Assembly: GCA_017852395.1 (NCBI GenBank)
Contig: JAFMLE010000011.1
Coordinates: forward strand, 1 to 63,671
Source of the DNA: Flavobacteriaceae bacterium
Lineage (GTDB): Bacteria; Bacteroidota; Bacteroidia; Flavobacteriales; Flavobacteriaceae
Length of the DNA: 63,671 nucleotides
Reading direction: 5' to 3'
Below the pieces are notes generated by a model that worked only from the letters and a program-made list of their open reading frames with translations, did no database searches and was not told the DNA's origin. Both the position numbers and the translations under genes were made by a program. Below, one piece after another: positions 58,241 through 63,671 of this stretch (within the stretch, counting starts at the first letter, position 1; every line of letters starts with the position of its first letter).

Positions 58241-58274
58241 AGAAGTTTTTACGAGGGAAGCATAAAAAACTTCT
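58241..58274 (-). promoter_or_regulatory. Inverted repeat in the rplK leader (nusG–rplK gap)
   Basis: A 10-base stem (58241–58250 with 58265–58274) and a 14-base loop lie about 20 bases upstream of the rplK ATG. The minus-strand transcript would hold a hairpin in the rplK leader. No U-tract follows, so it is not an intrinsic terminator; an L1-repressor site or processing site are the options, neither proven. Confidence 0.4.
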
Positions 58275-58288
58275 TGTTTATGTAACAC

Positions 58289-58831
58289 TTATAATTTTTC
58301 TACTTGCATATAACTGAGCTCAAGCGGTGTTTTACGGCCAAATATCTTAACCATAACTTCGAGCTTGCGCTTTTCTTCGTTTACTTTTTCTATGGCACCG
58401 GTAAATCCGTTAAACGGTCCATCGATGACTTTTATATTTTCACCTACGGTGTAAGGTATTGCAACATGTTCTGTAGCAAGAGCCAATTCATCTACCTTAC
58501 CAAGCATACGGTTTACCTCGCTAGGACGTAGTGGCACGGGGTCACCTCCTTTGGTTTCACCCAAAAATCCAATAACATTGGTAACGGATTTTATGATGTG
58601 CGGAATTTCGCCCGAGAGGTTTGCTTTGATCATAATATAACCTGGAAAATAGGTACGCTCTTTAGAGATCTTCTTTCCATTGCGTATTTGGACTACTTTT
58701 TCTGTGGGTACTAAAATATCCTCTACAAGTTTTTCATAACCCATACGAGTAATTTCGCCCATGATGTAGTCTTTGATTTTGGCTTCTTGTCCACTTACAG
58801 CGCGGATTACATACCATTTTTTGTCGCTCAC
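58289..58831 (-). CDS. nusG: Transcription termination/antitermination factor NusG
   Basis: 180 residues starting with GTG 58831 (SDKKWYVIRAVSGQEAKIKDY). NGN domain covers about 1–115 (FPGYIMIKANL near 63), and the KOW domain starts near 125 (VGENIKVIDGPFNGFTGAIEKVNEEKRKL). NusG links RNA polymerase to Rho or the ribosome. It starts 19 bases after secE ends. Confidence 0.97.
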   Translation of the reverse strand: MSDKKWYVIRAVSGQEAKIKDYIMGEITRMGYEKLVEDILVPTEKVVQIRNGKKISKERTYFPGYIMIKANLSGEIPHIIKSVTNVIGFLGETKGGDPVPLRPSEVNRMLGKVDELALATEHVAIPYTVGENIKVIDGPFNGFTGAIEKVNEEKRKLEVMVKIFGRKTPLELSYMQVEKL

Positions 58832-58850
58832 CCTTGCTTTTCTTTTGCGG

Positions 58851-59045
58851 TTAATTAATCAAATCAAAATACACACTCACTACTCTTGAGAGTACGGTAT
58901 CAGCACCCCATATCGCTAGTGAGAATAGAATAGAAAATACCATCACCACAACGACCAGTCGTTGCAATTCTTCGCGTGGTGTCCAAGAAACATTGTTTTT
59001 GAGTTCTTCGAACGAATCCTTGATATAATTGATAATTGATGACAT
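58851..59045 (-). CDS. secE: Preprotein translocase subunit SecE
   Basis: 64 residues, the short one-helix form. The amphipathic helix ends in VSWTPREELQRLVVVV (about 19–35), and the membrane segment is VVVMVFSILFSLAIWGADTV. It clamps SecY in the translocon. It starts 19 bases downstream of tRNA-Trp and is followed by nusG. Confidence 0.97.
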   Translation of the reverse strand: MSSIINYIKDSFEELKNNVSWTPREELQRLVVVVMVFSILFSLAIWGADTVLSRVVSVYFDLIN

Positions 59046-59064
59046 ATGTTATCTTCTGTTGCTG

Positions 59065-59137
59065 CACGGGTTGAGAGGCTCGAACTCCCGACACCTGGTT
59101 TTGGAGACCAGTGCTCTACCAACTGAGCTAAACCCGT
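59065..59137 (-). tRNA. tRNA-Trp (anticodon CCA)
   Basis: A full 73-base cloverleaf reads on the minus strand. Acceptor ACGGGTT pairs with AACCCGT, the anticodon stem CTGGT/ACCAG holds the loop CTCCAAA with anticodon CCA, and the T-arm has GTTCGAG. The CCA end is not encoded. It lies between tuf and secE, the usual place in this operon in many bacteria. Confidence 0.95.
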
Positions 59138-59154
59138 TTTTATTTGATACGAAA

Positions 59155-59178
59155 GGCGTCACGCTTACGCGCGACACC
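59155..59178 (-). promoter_or_regulatory. Hairpin downstream of tuf, before tRNA-Trp
   Basis: A 9-base stem with two G·U pairs (59155–59163 with 59170–59178) and a 6-base loop lies 24 bases after the tuf stop. It is followed by a short T-run (TTTCG) only, so it may be a weak terminator or an RNA-processing mark that frees tRNA-Trp. Confidence 0.45.
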
Positions 59179-59202
59179 TTAAGCATCAATTTAAAAACTG
59201 TA

Positions 59203-60390
59203 TTAGTCTAAAATTTCAGTAACCTGACCCGCTCCTACAGTACGTCCTCCTTCGCGGATTGCAAAGCGCAGTCCTACGTTAAGGGCGATTGGTTGGATCA
59301 AATCAACAGTAATTGTAAGGTTATCACCTGGCATTACCATTTCAACGCCGTCAGGAAGCACGATGTTTCCAGTTACGTCAGTTGTACGTACGTAGAACTG
59401 AGGACGATAGTTGTTGTGGAATGGTGTGTGACGACCACCTTCTTCTTTTTTAAGGATATAAACCTCAGCTTTAAATTTAGCGTGTGGTTTTACCGAGCCT
59501 GGCTTACATATTACCATACCACGTTTGATATCTGTTTTTTCGATACCACGTAATAAAATTCCTACGTTGTCACCAGCTTCTCCGCGATCAAGGATTTTGC
59601 GGAACATCTCAACTCCTGTGATGGTAGATTTCATTTTTTCTGCACCCATACCAATGATATCAACTTCATCACCAGTATTAGCAACACCCGTTTCGATACG
59701 GCCTGTTGCAACAGTACCACGACCTGTAATTGAGAATACGTCTTCAACAGGCATTAAGAAATCTTTATCAACATCACGCTGAGGAAGTTCGATCCATGCA
59801 TCAACTTCATCCATAAGCTTCATAACAGTGTCTACCCATTTTTGCTCTCCGTTTAATGCACCTAGTGCAGAACCAAGAACAACAGGTGTGTTGTCTCCGT
59901 CATAGTCATAGAAAGAAAGTAGTTCACGTACTTCCATTTCGACAAGCTCTAGTAGCTCCTCATCGTCAACCATATCGGCTTTGTTAAGGAATACTACAAT
60001 ACGTGGTACACCAACCTGACGTCCAAGTAGGATGTGTTCACGAGTTTGTGGCATGGGTCCGTCTGTAGCAGCAACTACAAGGATCGCGCCGTCCATCTGA
60101 GCAGCACCTGTAACCATGTTTTTAACATAGTCGGCGTGACCTGGACAGTCAACGTGTGCATAGTGGCGGTTTGCCGTTTGGTATTCTACGTGTGAAGTGT
60201 TAATGGTGATACCACGCTCTTTTTCTTCGGGCGCGTTATCAATCTGATCAAATGATTTTGCTTCAGATAAACCAGCGTCAGCCAATACTTTAGTAATCGC
60301 AGCTGTAAGAGTGGTTTTACCATGGTCTACGTGGCCAATAGTACCAATATTTAAGTGGGGTTTTGACCGATCAAAAGTTTCTTTAGCCAT
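59203..60390 (-). CDS. tuf: Elongation factor Tu
   Basis: 395 residues, standard length. P-loop GHVDHGKTT (19–27), [20 protein letters not shown] for the guanine base, and the [12 protein letters not shown] effector loop. It brings aminoacyl-tRNA to the ribosome. It is upstream of tRNA-Trp, secE and nusG, on the same strand. Confidence 0.99.
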   Translation of the reverse strand: MAKETFDRSKPHLNIGTIGHVDHGKTTLTAAITKVLADAGLSEAKSFDQIDNAPEEKERGITINTSHVEYQTANRHYAHVDCPGHADYVKNMVTGAAQMDGAILVVAATDGPMPQTREHILLGRQVGVPRIVVFLNKADMVDDEELLELVEMEVRELLSFYDYDGDNTPVVLGSALGALNGEQKWVDTVMKLMDEVDAWIELPQRDVDKDFLMPVEDVFSITGRGTVATGRIETGVANTGDEVDIIGMGAEKMKSTITGVEMFRKILDRGEAGDNVGILLRGIEKTDIKRGMVICKPGSVKPHAKFKAEVYILKKEEGGRHTPFHNNYRPQFYVRTTDVTGNIVLPDGVEMVMPGDNLTITVDLIQPIALNVGLRFAIREGGRTVGAGQVTEILD

Positions 60391-60423
60391 AATTGATGTT
60401 TTCTATATTGTTTTAAAGAGGTG

Positions 60424-60431
60424 CAAATTTA
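60424..60431 (-). promoter_or_regulatory. Putative -7 box of the tuf promoter
   Basis: TAAATTTG on the minus strand matches the Bacteroidota -7 box and is followed by C as in the rpmB promoter. It lies 34 bases upstream of the tuf start. No TTG lies at the expected distance, so the upstream element is weak. Confidence 0.4.
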
Positions 60432-60599
60432 CATTTTTTTTTGAATGAAAAAGGGATTTTGATTTAATTTTTAAATTATTTTATAGTCGCATTTTACTTG
60501 TAATCAAATATTAAGGACTCAATTGCAACTCTTTATAAATCCGTTGGGTTAGATTGCGCTTGTTCGCTTTGTTTCAATTGATCTTTTTGTTAAAAAAAT

Positions 60600-61367
60600 A
60601 TGTCGCATCTTTGGGGTGCACAATTTATGAGTACTAAAGATCCAAGATGTACGTGGGTTATTCCCTGTTATAATGAGGCAAACCGGCTTCCTTACTTAAA
60701 ATATGTTCATTTTCTAAAGGCCAACACCACATCCTTTTTGTGGTTTGTCAATGATGGATCAATTGATGATACCATGGCGGTTTTAGACAAGCTCCAAAAA
60801 AAATTTCCGGACACTGTTGGGCTTCTCAACCTTAACAAAAATGTCGGTAAGTCCGATGCGGTTCGTCAAGGCGTTATAAAGGCTCTTGAGACCTCAAACA
60901 CCCAAAGTATTGGCTATTTGGATGCAGACCTTTCTACTTCATTGGAAGAAGCTGACTTGTTGAGTCATAAAATCTCTACGTCGTGTAATTTTGTTTTTGG
61001 ATCGCGCATACTCAAACTTGATAACGTGATTGAGCGCAAGTGGCATCGTTTTTTTATTGGGCGCGTTGTTGCAACGGCAATTTCAAGAATTCTTCAGATC
61101 GAAGTCTATGACACCCAATGTGGCTGTAAGGTTTTTTCAAGAGAATGGGCTCGTGTGGCGTTTGATAAGCCCTTTCTATCAAGATGGCTTTTTGATGTAG
61201 AACTTTTCTTTCGATTGATGCGGTTTGTTGGCAAAAACAACTTTTTGAGCCAGAGTCGTGAAGTACCTTTGAAGCAGTGGATCGACACTGCAGACTCACG
61301 AGTCAGCTGGAGTTATGGGCTCAAATTGTGGTGGGACCTTTTTAAAATTTGGAAAACCTATCGCTAG
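60600..61367 (+). CDS. Glycosyltransferase family 2 (polyprenyl-phosphate sugar synthase-like)
   Basis: 255 residues from ATG 60600; a second ATG at 60627 (MSTKDPRCTW) is possible. GT-A fold: WVIPCYNEANRLPYL (19–33), FVNDGSIDDT (49–58), and the metal-binding DAD at 108–110. VYDTQCGCKVFSREWA near 170–185 resembles the dolichol/undecaprenyl-phosphate mannose synthase type. There is no membrane segment at the C-terminus, unlike ArnC or GtrB. A GT39-type transferase begins 7 bases later, which suggests the lipid-linked sugar it makes feeds that enzyme. 210 bases separate it from the divergent tuf gene; the sequence there shows only the tuf -7 box. Confidence 0.88.
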   Translation: MSHLWGAQFMSTKDPRCTWVIPCYNEANRLPYLKYVHFLKANTTSFLWFVNDGSIDDTMAVLDKLQKKFPDTVGLLNLNKNVGKSDAVRQGVIKALETSNTQSIGYLDADLSTSLEEADLLSHKISTSCNFVFGSRILKLDNVIERKWHRFFIGRVVATAISRILQIEVYDTQCGCKVFSREWARVAFDKPFLSRWLFDVELFFRLMRFVGKNNFLSQSREVPLKQWIDTADSRVSWSYGLKLWWDLFKIWKTYR

Positions 61368-61374
61368 CTTATTT

Positions 61375-62766
61375 ATGGAAAAAGCAAAATCGTTGACACC
61401 TCAAATTTTAAAATACAGCTTTTGGTTGTTGGTTGTGCTTCGCGGATTTTTCAATGCCGTCATCCCTTTGATGGATCAGACCGAGGCCCGTTATGGAAAC
61501 ATTGCACGGATTATGGCCGAAACCGGAGAATGGGTTGTACTGCAAGTAGATTATGGGGTTCCCTTTTGGGCCAAACCTCCCCTTTCTACCTGGGCTTCAG
61601 CATTGAGTGTCTATTTTTTTGGGGTGCACGAGTTTTTTGTTCGTCTACCCTACCTTCTTGTCTGTGTGGGGCTTGCCTTGTGGATCAAACGATACGACAG
61701 CGATACAAAAAAACCAACCTATTTGCTGCCCCTAATCCTTCTAACGATTCCAGAATATTTTCTTCATGCTGGGGTGGTCTCTACAGATGTTTTTCTAACA
61801 CTTAGCATCAGCATTGTGATGTTTTCTTTTTGGGAAGCGATGCAAGAAAACGCTAAGCGACTGTGGGGCTATCTATTTTTCTTTGGACTTGGTCTGGGAC
61901 TTTTGGCCAAAGGGCCCATTATCCTATTGCTCACCCTACCCCCTATCGGAATATGGTGCCTTTGGACTAAAAATATAAAAAGTGCGTTCTTAAATGCACC
62001 ATGGATTGGTGGCATTTTTTTGATGCTCATGATCAGTGTCCCCTGGTATTTTTGGGCAGAACTAAGATCTCCTGGGTTTGTAGATTATTTTATTGTTGGA
62101 GAACATTTTAACCGTTTTTTTAATTCAGAATGGAAAGGGGATCTCTATGGATTTCCAAAACAACAGCCTTTGGGCATGATTTGGTTATTTTTAGTTGGGT
62201 TTACACTTCCTTGGTTTGGCGTTTTCTTGAGGCTGATAACATGTTCGTACAAGATGCTTTTCAAATCTAAATGGACGGCTTTTTTGCTTTTTTGGCTGCT
62301 GTGGACTCCTTTGTTTTTTACCACTTCCAAAAGCCTCATTCATCCCTATATCATGCCCGTAATGCCACCGTTAGCGCTACTCATTTACGAAGGGCGTCAT
62401 GTTGTAAAAAACCTGAGGATTTACCAAATCGGTGCATTGAGTATCCCACTTTTATTGTTGATCGTGTATAGCAGCGGTTTGATAGACCATGTACTCAAAG
62501 ACAATACGGACAAATACCTTGTAGACCAAGCATCGGCTCCGCTCTATACCCTTGAAAAACCCAAGTACTCTACGGAATTTTACTCAAAAGGGAAAATCGA
62601 AGAAATAAACCACCAAGCGCTTGACCGTTTTCTTCGTGATGACAAAACTTTTTTTCTGATTGCTACCACCAAAAACTGGAATGAATTTTCATCGGAGATA
62701 AAATCCAATTTCAGTTTGGTCAATCAAAACAAAAAAAGGAGCTTGTATCGATTTGACGGCAAGTAA
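61375..62766 (+). CDS. Glycosyltransferase family 39 (ArnT/PMT-like) membrane protein
   Basis: 463 residues from ATG 61375; a longer frame overlapping the preceding gene was not used. About 10–11 membrane segments are seen after the first (KYSFWLLVVLRGFFNAVI). The GT-C motif DQTEARYG (34–41) and KPPLSTW (67–73) are the signature of ArnT-like 4-amino-arabinose or protein O-mannosyl transferases. A soluble C-terminal part (about 390–463) is rich in Lys. It uses a lipid-phosphate sugar donor on the periplasmic side. Acceptor is not known: lipid A, protein or surface polymer. It converges with a 40-residue gene on the other strand. Confidence 0.88.
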   Translation: MEKAKSLTPQILKYSFWLLVVLRGFFNAVIPLMDQTEARYGNIARIMAETGEWVVLQVDYGVPFWAKPPLSTWASALSVYFFGVHEFFVRLPYLLVCVGLALWIKRYDSDTKKPTYLLPLILLTIPEYFLHAGVVSTDVFLTLSISIVMFSFWEAMQENAKRLWGYLFFFGLGLGLLAKGPIILLLTLPPIGIWCLWTKNIKSAFLNAPWIGGIFLMLMISVPWYFWAELRSPGFVDYFIVGEHFNRFFNSEWKGDLYGFPKQQPLGMIWLFLVGFTLPWFGVFLRLITCSYKMLFKSKWTAFLLFWLLWTPLFFTTSKSLIHPYIMPVMPPLALLIYEGRHVVKNLRIYQIGALSIPLLLLIVYSSGLIDHVLKDNTDKYLVDQASAPLYTLEKPKYSTEFYSKGKIEEINHQALDRFLRDDKTFFLIATTKNWNEFSSEIKSNFSLVNQNKKRSLYRFDGK

Positions 62767-62770
62767 CGAT

Positions 62771-62893
62771 TTAGCCTTTAAGGGCATCCAGAATTTTTTC
62801 CAACAACTCGGTTTGTTTTTTTAATTCTTCTGCGATTTCTCTTTGGGTTCTCTTATCTTCAATTGTACGGGTATTGTTAAAATATTTGTTCAT
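62771..62893 (-). CDS. Hypothetical 40-residue coiled-coil peptide
   Basis: Read from ATG 62893 on the minus strand: MNKYFNNTRTIEDKRTQRE, then IAEELKKQTELLEKILDALKG. The second half has a heptad pattern of Leu and Ile (a coiled coil), the first half is polar. The stop lies 5 bases from the end of the convergent GT39 gene, and a clean ATG is present. A function cannot be given. Possibly real because the frame fills the gap, but short. Confidence 0.5.
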   Translation of the reverse strand: MNKYFNNTRTIEDKRTQREIAEELKKQTELLEKILDALKG

Positions 62894-62981
62894 TGTTGTT
62901 TCATTTTTAAGTTAAAATCAATGCAAAAAAGGCACGTCCTTATCATCATCAAATTGAAATTAAAAAAAAATAATCAAAACC

Positions 62982-63092
62982 CTACCAAAAGACATAAATT
63001 ATCGAAAATAATAGGGCAATAGCAATCGTTAGGCATCCCGTAAAAAAACATCCTTTAAAAGCGTCTTTGGGACGGATCATTTCATCGGCCAT
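62982..63092 (-). CDS. Hypothetical 36-residue single-pass membrane peptide
   Basis: From ATG 63092: MADEMIRPKDAFKGCFFTG, then CLTIAIALLFSIIYVFW. Residues 14–35 are one hydrophobic helix with two Cys at 15 and 20. A charged N-terminus precedes. Not a recognised family. The start lies 19 bases after the stop of the zinc-ribbon peptide gene upstream, on the same strand. Confidence 0.5.
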   Translation of the reverse strand: MADEMIRPKDAFKGCFFTGCLTIAIALLFSIIYVFW

Positions 63093-63111
63093 GGTGCAAA
63101 TTGCTCGTTAA

Positions 63112-63222
63112 TCAAAATCGAATTAGCCAACGTGATCCACATTGCGGGCATGTACTAAAGAATGAAATAAACTCTTGCCATCGTGTTCGTGGCCATTGGT
63201 GTTTGCATTTGAGACACAACAT
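63112..63222 (-). CDS. Hypothetical 36-residue zinc-ribbon peptide
   Basis: From ATG 63222: MLCLKCKHQWPRTRWQEFI, then SFFSTCPQCGSRWLIRF. Cys3/Cys6 and Cys25/Cys28 make a four-Cys zinc ribbon; the second pair reads CPQCG, typical of a zinc-ribbon knuckle. An in-frame TAG lies 13 bases upstream, so the start is close to 63222. Basic and aromatic residues (RTRW) between the pairs could contact nucleic acid. No named family was recognised. The gene lies between PspC and the membrane peptide gene. Confidence 0.55.
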   Translation of the reverse strand: MLCLKCKHQWPRTRWQEFISFFSTCPQCGSRWLIRF

Positions 63223-63258
63223 GTTTTTTGGTTCTAATTATTACAAAGCGCCTGGACG

Positions 63259-63444
63259 TTATATTTCATTTTTCATTTTTGAAATATTCGGAACAAAAAT
63301 CCAAAGTATGATATAAATGATTCCAAATCCGGCAAAAATGGTAAGTATTCGCCAAAGGATCGGGTCAACGCCCGTATGTTCACCCAAGCCGTGACATACA
63401 CCGCCTACATACCCTTTTTTGGGATAACGATAAAGCTTACGCAT
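63259..63444 (-). CDS. PspC domain protein, short form
   Basis: 61 residues. MRKLYRYPKKGYVGGVCHGLGEHTGVDPILWRILTI begins the PspC domain (basic N-terminus, GGVCHGLGEH), and about 32–52 form one membrane helix (ILTIFAGFGIIYIILWIFV). PspC proteins sense or respond to membrane stress; this copy is only the core domain. It is followed by the zinc-ribbon peptide 36 bases later. A terminator lies upstream, between it and the tRNAs. Confidence 0.9.
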   Translation of the reverse strand: MRKLYRYPKKGYVGGVCHGLGEHTGVDPILWRILTIFAGFGIIYIILWIFVPNISKMKNEI

Positions 63445-63493
63445 GCTGTTAAATTTGTAAGAAGGTACAAAAATGGATTATATAAATAAAAAA

Positions 63494-63513
63494 AGGAGCT
63501 TCAGATTGCTCCT
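63494..63513 (-). terminator. Intrinsic terminator after tRNA-Thr
   Basis: A 6-base stem (63494–63499 with 63508–63513) with an 8-base loop is followed by a run of T on the minus strand (63493 downward). It ends the tRNA-Gly/tRNA-Thr transcript before PspC. Confidence 0.8.
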
Positions 63514-63532
63514 AACTCCTTGAATTACAGTG

Positions 63533-63604
63533 AGCCAATGACGAGATTTGAACTCGTGACCTCTTCCTTACCAAGGAAACGCTCTACCCCTGAGCTACAT
63601 CGGC
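63533..63604 (-). tRNA. tRNA-Thr (anticodon GGT)
   Basis: A 72-base cloverleaf on the minus strand: GCCGATG/CATTGGC acceptor, D-arm GCTCAGGGGTAGAGC, anticodon loop TTGGTAA, T-arm GTTCAAATC. CCA is not encoded. Seven bases separate it from tRNA-Gly. The pair tRNA-Gly(TCC)–tRNA-Thr(GGT) upstream of tuf is also found in Escherichia coli (glyT–thrT–tufB). Confidence 0.95.
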
Positions 63605-63611
63605 TTAAAAG

Positions 63612-63671
63612 AGCGGGAGACCGGGTTCGAACCGGCGACATTCAGCTTGGAAGGCTGACGCTCTACCAACT
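63612..63671 (-). tRNA. tRNA-Gly (anticodon TCC), 5' part beyond window
   Basis: About 60 bases of the tRNA are inside the window (D-arm through acceptor). The anticodon stem TCAGC/GCTGA holds the loop CTTCCAA, anticodon TCC. T-arm is CCGGTTCGAACCCGG. The 5' acceptor strand is cut off by the window edge. Confidence 0.9.

Noticed and set aside
1-63671. CRISPR array, insertion sequence or prophage
   Set aside because: No direct repeat series with spacers, transposase, integrase or phage gene was seen on either strand; this is a scan by eye, so short or decayed elements could be missed.

Overview
The window looks like a chromosomal segment of a flavobacterium (class Flavobacteriia, phylum Bacteroidota). 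The evidence is the gene families and their order: a 608-residue YidC, the guaA–LysM protein–pyrG–yidC run, the rpmB–rpmG–DUF4295–ftsY run, DUF3467 next to rpoC, a DUF5916 outer-membrane-type protein, BshC, and promoters of the Bacteroidota type (TTG, spacer, TAnnTTTG). No insertion sequence, prophage, CRISPR array, rRNA or plasmid gene was seen. Coding density is very high, and many genes abut or overlap by 1–8 bases. Lineage and functions are inferred from motifs read by eye; no database search was possible.

Layout. (1) 1–3078, minus strand: the start of a Tat-exported sugar module (TIM-barrel isomerase cut by the window edge, Gfo/Idh/MocA oxidoreductase, FGE-like exported protein). (2) 3136–12843, minus: mnmA, yidC, pyrG, a LysM plus periplasmic-binding-protein fusion, guaA and bshC, covering tRNA thiolation, membrane insertion, nucleotide amination and bacillithiol synthesis. 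(3) 12931–20317: an exported M14 peptidase facing rimO, an amidase lipoprotein, an anchored alpha/beta hydrolase and ftsY. (4) 20370–25723: a ribosomal protein operon with a near-consensus promoter, then cinA, a FAH-family hydrolase, a DEDD exonuclease, a 2-oxo acid dehydrogenase E2 and recR. (5) 25789–32657: sodium symporter, CoA-binding protein, fabH, ABC1 kinase with its TetR partner, and htpG. (6) 32683–38418: a complete histidine degradation operon hutHUIG on the minus strand, which takes histidine to glutamate and formamide. (7) 38564–47441: AlkB, S1/P1 nuclease, DUF5916 protein with a DUF4369 lipoprotein, the overlapping trio idi–queD–bcp, prfC, and an unusual lipoprotein with a ClpP-like core. 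(8) 47529–60390, minus: the transcription/translation block tuf–tRNA-Trp–secE–nusG–rplK–rplA–rplJ–rplL–rpoB–rpoC–DUF3467. (9) 60600–63671: two plus-strand glycosyltransferases and four very small minus-strand genes lie between tuf and the tRNA-Thr/tRNA-Gly pair that sits directly beside tuf in many bacteria.

Most of the window is housekeeping. The parts most worth a second look are the ClpP-like lipoprotein (46455–47441), the gene set between tRNA-Thr and tuf with its unannotated mini-genes, the LysM receptor-like protein in the nucleotide operon, and several hairpins that sit directly against the start codons of ftsY and fabH or between rplL and rpoB.
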